Below are positions 51,461-61,997 of a DNA stretch of 64,000 nucleotides, piece after piece. The notes beneath the pieces are model-generated. The model saw only the letters and a list, made by a program, of their open reading frames with translations, was not told the origin of the DNA and made no database searches. This DNA is from Acanthornis magna (taxonomy: Eukaryota > Chordata > Aves > Passeriformes > Acanthizidae): assembly GCA_036785705.1 (NCBI GenBank), contig JAWUZG010000013.1, positions 21,804,501 through 21,868,500 on the forward strand, read 5' to 3'. Position numbers and translations under genes: made by a program. Every line of letters starts with the position of its first letter. The stretch's first letter is position 1.

Positions 51461-54400
51461 CTGTGTGAGCTGTGCTTGGAACTCCTGGGGTTTGTGCCCA
51501 GGAGCAGCGAGTGGTGCAGGAATGGCACACGAGCCCTGAGAAATGGAGCAGCAGCATCACATCTCCCTGGGCAGGACAGTCCTGGTCCAGCGGTGCCTGA
51601 TCAGATATTCCACCTGTTGTGACCTGTGGGGAGTTTCCTCGGAGCTGTGTGAGCATCCCTGTGTGCCTCTGTCCCTGGAGGTGACAGTGGTGACAGCCTG
51701 GAGGTGTCTGTGGTCAGCCTTCCTCTCCTGTCTTCATCAGGGTGCAGGAGGAGATCAGGAGACTGCAGGGAAGCTGAAACAATTTCCAGGGAGAGGGAAG
51801 TGATGAGACAGGGAAGGGAAGGGGCAAGTGACAGCAGGGATCTGTCACAGAGAGCTGGAACCCAGCCCTGGCTCGTGCAGCCAGCAGTGACTGGCAGGGG
51901 ATGGCAGTCCTGGAGAAGAGGGGACCTGCAGAGTCCTGGCCTGTCCTCTGCAAGGGTGGCACCTCACCCCAGCACCGTGGCACATGTGATACTCGTGTGG
52001 CACCTGGGACTTTGCTCATTCAGCATTAATTCGTGGTGTTCTGGGATGGGAGTGAATGAACAGTTAATTTGGGACACCACAGGACCAGCGAGGTGGGCAT
52101 GGAACACCTCAAAGGAACAGGGACCTTTGTTCACCCAGGACAGCTTTTTGGTGTAGTGGTTCCAAAAATGAGGTCATCTCCATCCCATCAGTGACTTCCC
52201 CAAAATCCTTGTGCTGGCACAGCACAGGGCTGCTTTTCCCCATGGGAGATGTGTCTTTCAGGGCATGGAGCTGCACATGGCCATTCTGGGAATGAGTCCC
52301 TGGAGCTCCCAGGCTGAGTGGGAGGCTGAAGTGTCTGCTGAGAATGTCCCTGCCATGCTGGAGGTTCCAAGCAGTGCCACAGGATGAGCACCCCCTCTGT
52401 GTACAGTATGAACCGTTTGGTGAGGATTCTGAACTTTGCGGGTCTCTCTCCATATGTACAGCTTTGTGCTTGGCAGAGGGTTGAATATTGACCTAATTTG
52501 TCTTTTAAAAGGACACAGAGTTTTACTAGAATACTTATGCTATTGAAGTAGACAAATGCAGGTACTATTCCTTGGGTAGTCGGTGCGGAAGGTTGATGTG
52601 CTCTAAGATTTACTGTGCATCACCTTAGCCATCATTCCCATAAGTATTAATTTTAACTCCACTAATAAGAAACTGAACAAAAGTGGAATTATGAGTTCAG
52701 TAGTATTCTATGAAAGGTCAGTTGTTAAAAAGGCAGAGTCTGACATTCTGTGAAAAAGGTGCCTTCATTAATCATCCTGATAGGATAGCCTAGGATATTC
52801 TTGACCAATACCCACCATCCTCACTGTGCAATGTGCTGAATTCCATGTATAAAAACAAGGATTAGGTGAAGGAATGCGGAATGACCATTTTTTTCTACTG
52901 TAACATTACTATTTCTTTATTCAAAGTACAGAAAAATTAGTGGAGACACTTTTATAAGGCAGACTGTCACAATTTTAAAAGTTTGTTAATTTTATAGAAT
53001 CATACATTGTTATGGGAGTAATATTTAAATACAGTCTGTAAGAATATAAATGCAGTAATTCCAAATACCAATATTAATGTAATTTATAAAGTATTTATGA
53101 CCTCTTAGAAGTATTTTCTTATTATGTTGTTTAAATATGCAGCTTTGCTTCACAATAATTCATCTCTGTAAATCCTGAACGATTACTCCTGTATGAACCA
53201 AACAGTTTTAATTGCCACGTAAAATGTTTTCCTGGGCGAAATTATTATATTGAATTGTTTGCGTGTTTTTCCTTGTCCACCACAGTGATGGCAATTTGAA
53301 AGTTAATACAAATTATATAAATTATTAACCACAGGCCTAGTGGAACATTAATCAGGAGAACATCTTTATTGTGACCGTTCCTGACAGATTATGTTCACCA
53401 TGATGCCCATTAATGCACTGCATTGTGAGAGCCCATGTCCATTACAGAATCCCCTTTGTTACTGGTGTCAGGTCTAATTCAGGGCAGCAAATCTCAGGCC
53501 AGGTTGAATATCTTTTGGATATTTGATGGGAAAATGCTGTTTTGGAAGCGAGGGGCCTCACCTGTTTAATTCTCTCAAAGTTATTAGTCTGTGTAGCCGA
53601 CACTGTAAAATGCAAAGTCTGCAATAGTCTTTTTCCCTTTAATGTCATAATTTTGCATAATGGCTGTTTGTGCTACATTGACTAAGTCCATGGATTGCTT
53701 AACATAAGTGATTACATTTTCCTTTGATTATAAACTCCCTCCATTAGAACTACTGTACAAAAACTTGTAAATGATTTGTTGTTTAAGCTTTCTACTTCAT
53801 TAGCTCCAACCCACACTCTACAAGAGTCGTTGTCTAAGAGTTACTAATATTTGTAATGAGCTGTATAATATGGGCCCTTTTACTAAATTTAAAAACAGAT
53901 GGTATCTGTTAACAACAGTTTATCATGCAAATTGAACCCTGGCAAAAATTCCTCTCAGTGGTTGTGTTGCTGTAGGCCAAATCCTGTGTCTTGGTTGGGT
54001 TTAATAGCAAGAAGACATAATTGTTGTTTTCGACAGTTGCGACAGATGCAAACTGATCGTGGTCAAAACTCCTGAGAAGTAAAAATTCCAGCTTTTTTCT
54101 CTTGTGGAAGGTTTAGGTTTTCTTTCGGACCTTTAACATGTGCATTGAGATTTACTTTGAGAATTTGTCATTTTTGCACATCGTGGCAGACTTTAGAGCT
54201 CCGTACCTGGAATTTCTCTCACTTAAGCCACGAAGCAGATGTGAAGGAGAATTTCCCTTTTGTGAGGACTTGCACATATTGATCTCAACAAATGAAAAGA
54301 TCAGAGGATGTAATATACACATTTTTCTGCAAACTTTGAAAACGAAAGGCAAATTGTATCACATTACAGCAGCAGTCCTGGAATTAGGCTATCAAAAGAA

Positions 54401-57400
54401 TCCTCTTGCATGGTGTGTTTGTTGCTAATCCTGCATGGGGGAAGACTTCAAAATTCAAGTACAATGAGGACTCTGCTTGTAAATATACTCTTGTAATACC
54501 AATTTTCCCCCTCAAACTCTAAAAAATTAATATTTCTTCTAATGTGAGGCGTTCTGAGCGCTTGAAATTCTGCTCTTGGAAGAATACAGGGTCAGTCTTG
54601 TCTTTGTGTGCTGGAATTAAGGCTAAAAAGTGGCAAAATCTGATGCCTTGGCCTGAGTGCTCTGCAGTTTCTCGTTGGTTGAGCAGTGACTCTCAGGAAG
54701 ATCTCACTTTTCCCTCTGCCCATCCCACCCATTTGGGAAGAGGCATTTTGCCCAATCATTCCCTTCCCTGCATTCCCAGCCCAGCGCCTGCCCTGCTTCC
54801 TCTGCTGGGGCAGGGAGGGAGGTGAGATGTGAAAACAACAGGTACCTTTTATTTTTGTCAAAGGAAATGCTCGATATTCCCAGCCAGGACCGTTCCCATA
54901 TGGAGAGCAGCATGGCAGGTGAGCAGAGCAGGAATTTTTGTAGACCAAGGCTGGTGCAGGTTGGAGGTGATCCCAGGGAAGGTGCTCTGAAGAGGGATCA
55001 CTTTATCAGTTTATACCCAAGCTGATCTCTCTATTATGGCAGAATTTCAGGTGAATAACTGTCCAGTTTTCCTTTGCCGAGCAGCAAGTTGAGCCCTTGT
55101 CATTAAACAGCACCAAAATCATCTGTTAATTTGCTCTGTACGCACAGTTCCAGGGTAAAGGGGATTTGGTTGCAGACTGTTGGTCCACATGTGGTAAAAG
55201 TCACACCTGTGGAGGCACAGCCCTTCCTTTGGGAAGGATTTAAACCTGGTTTAGCCCCTTGGCCCTGAGACCTTGGCTTAGATTAACCTGAGGCTTGTGA
55301 TGGCTCGAGCTCATTACTAAATTATGCTTATTCAGTGGCTTATTTAATAATTGCTAGTCCACATTAATTGTCAAGCTCGTAGGAGCACCTGAAAAGGTGT
55401 CCCATTCTGCAGAGGTGGTGGGGACTCTTCAATCCCATCATTTTTAAAGGGGTTTGTTCATGCCAAGTGGTGTTTGCTCCAACTTGGAATGTCCTTGTTC
55501 TGTCTCATCCATCACCACCTGTGATTTGTCTCAACTTTTTCTGTTTTGTGGTGTTTTCTAGCCCTTTTGGGTTGGTTTATGAAATCATTATGAAATCATA
55601 CCTGCCCTTGTGGAGATGGGGTGAGGTAGATATGGCTGTTTTATTCAGTAACCCATGAATCAGAAGGTTTGAGGCTCTTGAAACAGGGATGAGACACCTG
55701 AAATAGTGTTGGTGGAGTTAAATGGTTAATTTTGGACGTGCATGAGCACCTAGGGCAGCCCCTGCCTGTGGGCACTCTCATTTTGGAAGATGTTTTGCAT
55801 CTCTTTGTGTTCCCCTCACCCCGTTAGCTGAAATAAATACAAAATGAGCGTTGTGGTGGGCACTGTGCCTCTCCTGTGCCCCCAAAACCGGAGGAACATC
55901 TCTGCTGTGAGCCAGGGGGACAGTCCCGAGCTCCCTGATGTAAAACCAAGGAACCAGGCAAGCCTATTCCGTGAATAAAAATGGGAAATGCATTGAAGTC
56001 GAGATACAGTATCTTTGTAGTAATAAAAGCAGTAGTACAGATTTACTGGGGAAGGAGTTTTAACTGTAATACTGTGGAATAGTGGGTTATTTTGTGTTCA
56101 AGAGCTACATTTATCACAAAAATGATGATATACAAATCACTTCCATATCACAAAATGTTCTTGGTCAAAATTGGCTTGAGGCAAGTGATATCTTCGAGTA
56201 AACAGTATATGAAGACCATATCTTAAAATGATAGATCACCTAATTTTGTTCTGACAGAGGTTTTTGCCGCAACAAACATCTGTCACTGAAATACCAATTC
56301 AGAGATATGGAAGCCAAATTGTGGAGGTTTTCCAGTATTTGTCGCTCCTAACTTAAGAACGCCACTGTTAGTTCTGCAGATATTTGGAGATAGGAGGCAG
56401 CTTGTGGTTTTAACACCTTCAAGTATTTAGTTAAGTGTTTTAAGAGGTGGAAGGTTCTTTAAATGCAGATTAGCAACTTGGGAAGGGCTTTGGACCTGTG
56501 GGAGAGAGGGGAATCTCTTAATGCAAAGGGTGCGAGTCCTAAACACATCTGACCTGCCCTCCAAAATCAAATTCCTGACCCTGCTCTACACCTGAATATA
56601 AGATAATCATCAAAAATCGAAATTTTGTCTCAGGCATTTAGAGACTTGATTAAATTTTATTTGGATGAGAGATGCTAAGGATATAAATGCAGTAAAAATA
56701 TAAATATCTATTAGAAATGCTTTGGTTCCAATGGAAGTAGCTATTTGTGTGTGTGTGTCTAGTTAGCAGCTAAAAAATTAAACAAAAAAAATGCAAATCA
56801 CTACTGAAATGAGTTTTTAAGTCTAGTTTGTGTTGACTTGCGGTAGGAAAATGAAATTTGGCTGCAAACTCCCACCATTCTGTGATATTTTGCAGACAGG
56901 ATGAAATGGCAAATACCAGGTCCTTGGAGGAGAAAGCACTAACTGGTCATGTCAGAAATCTTTCCAAGTTTATTATTATTATTATACATCACATATTTTA
57001 GCCTAATTAGTTTCAACCCCATTGACGTTTCTTTAACTCTCTGTTAGCAAGAATGGCAATCGCTTGGGTTCCATTTAAATACATATAAATACAATATAAG
57101 TATGCAAATGTACCTCTTTTGATATCTTTTTTTTTTTAATTATTATTCCTTTTAAAGGGTGCTGTGATCAGGTCCAAAGTCTGAAGGACCTGTAAGAGCT
57201 TTGTTTGCTCCTCAAATACACGTTTTAAGTTATTGAAATTTCTCAATTAGTAAAGCTCTGTTTAACTCAAACTTATCTGGCTAAACTTAGTGTGGAAAAT
57301 GGAAGCCAAATTTGAGTTTGGCAAACTATAGGTGATAAACAAGGTAGACCCAGAGCTTAGGGGTTTTTATCTGTGTTATCTTTATAATTACTTCATGGTT

Positions 57401-60031
57401 TTGGTGCATTATTTTATATACACACTCTATGTACTCGTTTTCAGGGATGCACTAATCTAAATTAATGAAATAATAATAATAATAATAAAAATTGCTAAAA
57501 TAGTAGTAACCACTCCATGAATTCTAGCTATTATAAGAATTACTACAAGTTTGGGAATACTTGGAGTTTAATACTCAAACTAGTGGGTTTCACAAGAGCT
57601 TGTGCAAAAAATAAAGATTTTTCTTGGAATTACACATCATGTAATGCACATTCCAAGGTCAGTTGGCACAGTACAGGAATTAAAAGTGCTGCTTGTTCCC
57701 TTTCAAGGGTATGAAAATATTAATACATTTTCCACCAAAAAAAAAATAAAATTAAGGAATGAACAAACAACAATTTTTATTTATTTTTTCCTGTAGCTTT
57801 CTGACCAACCCCTTCTACTCAGTCAGCATCTCTGACTGCTTTAATTCGAGTTTTTGTCTCGGGACTGGTTTAATTTGGCCCAAAAGCTGAGGAACACTTT
57901 CTCAGGCTGTGCCGTGCAATGTGGAGGTAGATAATCCAGGACAATTCCATGGGGCGCCAGTGGACGTGGATGAGCTCCCGTTCCGTTCCGTGCCGTGGGA
58001 AGGATAATTATAATTCCCGTTCCACGGAGCCAGGGGCGGATCCTGGGCCGTGCCCGCGCATGCGGCCCTGCGAGGGATGGGGATGGTGATGGTTGTGTTC
58101 TCCTCCTGTTAGCAGGTGAAAAACATGGATTGGGACCATGAAAACAGCTCCTGGAGAAGGAGCAGCGATCCCCAGAGCGGAGTGCGCCGTGGGCTGCGGG
58201 AGAGGGAGGAACGGGTTAAAGAATTCATAAAAAATGAAGGATCCTAATATTAAAGTGGGGGGAAAATGTGGGTGAATGACATATTTTTTACACACCTCAA
58301 CTGTCAACATTTCTAATCAAATCATCCAGCCTTCTTGCTTCTTAAATGATACAAGCAATATTTCCTGTAATAAACACCCCTAAGTCTAATGAGAGGCCCT
58401 AAGGCAACTTCAAATGTATGAATTCATTATAATTGAACAACATAATCTGCAGGGCAAAGATTCCTGCTACCCAGTCTTTTAACTTCGCACGGCTTGGGTG
58501 TTCTATGAAAAATGTTCTACATTTTGTTTACAATGTATTGCTGCTATTTGAAGTATTGTATGTTCCTGTAGTACATAAGATGGGGACGCATAATGGAGGA
58601 AAAATCAAGGAGGCAATCTTTCATTTTGTTCTGGTATGAAAAATTCAAAAGACTGAAAACTCACCCAGAGAAATTTTGCAAGCATATTATTTTCCGATGT
58701 TTCGATCAATTTGTCTGTCAACCATGCTGAGAGGTGGAAAGGGCCAGCAAAAGCAATTTAGCTTGTGAGGTCCAAAATAGAAATGTTTTAGGAAACCTTG
58801 TCACACATTATTTTTTTATATGAGAACCGCTGTGTTTTTTATTTGCTAGTCATATTATGAAGAGAAATTGGTATCAATCATCTAAATCACCTATGAATAT
58901 CTGATATAACCGTTACTTTTGTGCATATAAATAAGGCGAAAAAAATATTTAAATGAAGCTTTTAAAGCATAGCAAAACCTTTGGGTAGACAACAGGCTCC
59001 CTACTCAGGTTTTCCCATTTAAAAAATATCCTGTGCGTTTTAATTGATTGTACCCAAGTGACATCATAGTGAATCATCTTGCATATGAACATATTGACCT
59101 CTCTCTGCCTTTAATTAAGCTCTGATTGCTTTATGATAAGTTTGCTGTGGATTGATAGGTGTGCCAGCCCATGTTCAAACTCAATGCTCTGCGTGTGTAC
59201 GGGGCTGGGGAAGAGAGCATATGTGCAGGAGGGAGATTAATTCTCTCATTTGGGGCTTCCTATTTGTTTATATGATAAATACGGCTCCTGTCACTCGTGA
59301 AATCTTGTCAGTGCTGCTGCAAACTGCAAGTTGAGCAGCAAAGAGCAGATTTGGTTCAGTCTCGTGCCCACTGCACTTTGCTGGCACTGAAATGGGGCTG
59401 CTTTGGAATGATGGAGGGACATTTCACCTGCTGTCACCTGTGGGACTGGAAGGCAGCTGGAGAAGGTGCTTTGCACAGCCCCCAGAAGGTGTGGGGTCAC
59501 TCAGCTGAAACCAGGACATTGATGAGGCAAAGACTGGGTGGTTTGAGTGCTTTTATCCCAAAAGTGACACTTCTGGGCAAATGCAGAAGTTGTGGGGTTG
59601 GTTGTTGAGGGTGTTGAGTTGGCCACAAGGGCAGGGGAAGGTGGAGAAAATGGGAATAATACAGATGATGGAGTGTTGAGTAAGAGAGAGGGTTTGGAAG
59701 AAGCAACAAAGATGTATTTGAGAGATGAAAGGATAATTAGAATGGTGAAGGAATGTAGCTTGGTCAATATTTGAGATGTATGAACAAATGAAATACAAAA
59801 TTTTAGCAGAGCACATAGGAGGGTGGGTGAAACTTCCAGCTCTGGAAGTATGATGGACTCGGGTTCATCCAGACTCAGCAGTGTCAAGGATGACACTTTT
59901 TTAGGGAAAAGATTGTTTCTAGAGCAAAGGTGGAGAACTGCTTCTAACCAGAGGAAGCAACAGGAGGTATCCGAAGAACAGCAAAGAAAATGGAGAATAG
60001 GAAAAACAACACCGACACATAGTGTGATTTT
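51461..60031. other. CR1-free intronic block, candidate conserved regulatory DNA
   Basis: For about 8.5 kb I recognise no CR1 or LTR, although the rest of the window averages one CR1 per roughly 2.5 kb. The part from 52.4 to 59.1 kb is AT-rich, rich in TAATTA-like words, and lacks long frames. This is what long-range enhancer DNA around developmental genes tends to look like. In human, EBF3 lies downstream of MGMT. There is a small GC/CpG patch at 57.95-58.2 kb and a trinucleotide run at 57470-57488. Enhancer function is inference only. Confidence 0.35.
57470..57488. repeat. (AAT)n microsatellite
   Basis: Six consecutive TAA/AAT units. Confidence 0.85.
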
Positions 60032-60110
60032 TAGGGTTGTTCTGAACAGGGCCAGGAGTCAGACTTGATCACCCTGTGAATCACTTCTAGCTCAGGATAT
60101 TCTATGATTT
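60032..60110 (+). mobile_element. CR1 LINE tail remnant
   Basis: A sense-oriented CR1 end recognised from GGGTTGTTCTGAACAGGGCC and CTCAGGATATTCTATGATTT. The upstream part of the element is not recognisable. Confidence 0.8.
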
Positions 60111-60160
60111 ATTTTCTAGCGTTGTGTGAGCAACAGCCACGAGTGAGGATTGTCTCTGTT

Positions 60161-60266
60161 CAGCTGGGTCAGCAGAGCCTCTCACAGCACACAGAGCCAT
60201 TGCCCTGTTCCTGATGGGGGACACGGTGAGGAACTGTGTGTGCTCCTCACTGAAACCCTCTGGCAC
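60161..60266. repeat. Direct repeat, copy A (106 bp)
   Basis: This begins with CAGCTGGGTCAGCAGAGCC and ends with GAAACCCTCTGGCAC. It matches copy B at 60354-60459 with nine differences and no gaps, about 91% identity. The unit repeats every 193 bases. It is not a CR1 sequence. Confidence 0.95.
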
Positions 60267-60268
60267 AA

Positions 60269-60348
60269 ATTTGGTCTGGAGTGATCCATTTATTCTGGAA
60301 AATTCCAACTTGTAGAGCAAAGATTATCAAAGCTGTGAGAGCTGATCT
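60269..60348 (+). repeat. Inverted repeat, left arm (80 bp)
   Basis: This fills most of the interval between direct repeats A and B. Its reverse complement occurs at 61057-61136 with one mismatch in 80. Confidence 0.95.
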
Positions 60349-60353
60349 AGGAT

Positions 60354-60459
60354 CAGCTGGGTCAGCAGAGCCCTGTACAGCACACAGAGCCATTGCCCTG
60401 TTCCTGACGGGGGACACAGCGAGGAACTGTGTGTGTTCCTCGCTGAAACCCTCTGGCAC
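60354..60459. repeat. Direct repeat, copy B (106 bp)
   Basis: The second copy of the unit at 60161-60266. On the minus strand both copies are open in one frame and give a similar short peptide (PEGFSEEHTQFL...), but differences are spread over all codon positions and nothing indicates a gene. Confidence 0.95.
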
Positions 60460-60546
60460 TCAGGCTGGTGGTGACAGTGCCATGTGCTCCATAATGGCTG
60501 AGCTTTTCCAGTCGTTCCATGTCGGGAATCATCTCATCTTGGCTGT

Positions 60547-60843
60547 TTATAGCCCTCGCTGTCTCAAGCTCTGTAGCTTTCTGATGTTCATGTCCTTTGT
60601 CATCTTTCGCCGCCTCTGGAGGAGTCCCCGAATGTCGATGGCTCTCAGGACTGCACTACACAGATTGCTGAGAAGCCACCCAATTACTGCTGTTGCCTTG
60701 TGATCACAAGCTCGTGCTGTTAGGGATGGCGACAGCCCACCTCCTCTGTTGTGCACTTTAGCCTGGTCTTTGATTTTCCCAAGGGCAGCGATTGCTGCGG
60801 TTCCCTCTGAGAGGCTGTGCGCGGCATGGCAGATCCCTGTCAC
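60547..60843 (-). other. Unexplained 98-codon open frame between inverted arms
   Basis: This is an open frame on the minus strand in the loop between the 80-bp inverted arms. Its composition is rich in Arg, Lys, Leu and Ala, with a basic C-terminal part (LLQRRRKMTKD). I do not recognise the protein, and there is no splice or promoter evidence. It could be chance or a remnant of a decayed mobile element or retrocopy. Confidence 0.2.
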
Positions 60844-61056
60844 CCCTGCGCCGCTCCCCGCAGACGCTCCCGGAGTGTCAGCCTGTCATTCCAGCCTCCC
60901 TTCTATTTACTTACCTAATTCATGCTCCTTGATCATTGGAGATTGTACATTTTGAAGGATATAAACTGTTTAATTAGCACTTTTACCTCCTGTTGTTTAA
61001 CATTATGTGCTGCACGTAGTGTCATGTGAAGCCGGTATGTTTATTTAATTTTCTCT

Positions 61057-61136
61057 TAGATCAGCTCTCACAGCTTTGATAATCTTTGCTCTACAAGTTG
61101 GAATTTTCCAGAATAAATGGATCGCTCCAGACCAAA
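61057..61136 (-). repeat. Inverted repeat, right arm (80 bp)
   Basis: The reverse complement of 60269-60348 with one difference, separated from it by about 710 bases. Confidence 0.95.
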
Positions 61137-61817
61137 GTCCCATGCAAGTGGTGGAGAAAGATGTACAGTATTAGCCAGATAGGATGGTCTTGTCTTTGGG
61201 TTTGGAAAGATTAAATTCAAGATGATTTGTTGGGGAGGGCTGTGTAGTTATTTGTAGTTTGTGTCAGGGGTGGGGATTTATGGCTGTTGTGATAAATTTA
61301 TATTCTTCAAAATAGATAGGCTGTATTTTCCCTATTCCCAACACACAGATGTGAGCGTTGCAGTGGGAAACAGAAATTTTAGTGCTTTTAATATTCTTTG
61401 TATTGTGCTTTAGAACAGTTTTGCTTCTAAGTAGAACATTCCTCTAACAAATCAATACATTTCTCTGTAGAACTTCAGTTTTGTAGAACTTTATTTTTCT
61501 TTCCTTTGATGTTTTCTTTTTTTTCCCAAGTTTCCACTTGTAGTATTAGAAATCTCAACATCCTGGAATTTAAGAAATGGCAAATGGTCTCTAAATTTCT
61601 GATAATTTAAGCATCGCCTGAAACACCTTCAGGTTTCCCTACCTGTATGTTAAAGCAGCTGTTGAATCTGAGAAAATGCTTCACCCATTTCCTTTTTCTG
61701 GGTTCAAAGTGGTGTTTTGTAAACTTTACTGGTATTCCTTCAAGGGCGAGAACTTGGATGGGATAAAGCCTTTGTGGAAAAACTATTCCTTTTTTTGAAA
61801 AAGCCTGTAAGCTAAAA

Positions 61818-61997
61818 GTGTCCAAGGCCAGGTTGGGCATTGGGGCTTAGAGCAGCCTGGGACAGTGGGAGGTGTCCCTGCCATGGCAGGGGTGGCACTG
61901 GATGGCATGGGATGGGATGGGATGGGATGGGATGGGATGGGATGGGATGGGATGAGCTTTAAGGTCCCTTCCAACCCAAACCAGTCTGGGGTTCTAC
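61818..61997 (+). mobile_element. CR1 LINE 3' fragment carrying a GATGG expansion
   Basis: A sense-oriented CR1 of the common type, from TCCAAGGCCAGGTTGGGCAT to CCAACCCAAACCAGTCTGGG. The normal CACTGGATGGGCTTTAAGG part is expanded into a pentanucleotide array before resuming at GATGAGCTTTAAGGTCCC. Confidence 0.93.
61901..61955. repeat. (GATGG)n microsatellite within CR1
   Basis: Eight perfect GATGG units (61911-61950) with imperfect units on both sides. It evidently arose from the GGATGGG word of the host CR1. Confidence 0.95.

Noticed and set aside
59501..59896. 131-codon minus-strand frame rich in Ser, Thr and Pro
   Set aside because: Low-complexity composition, no recognisable domain, no splice or promoter evidence.
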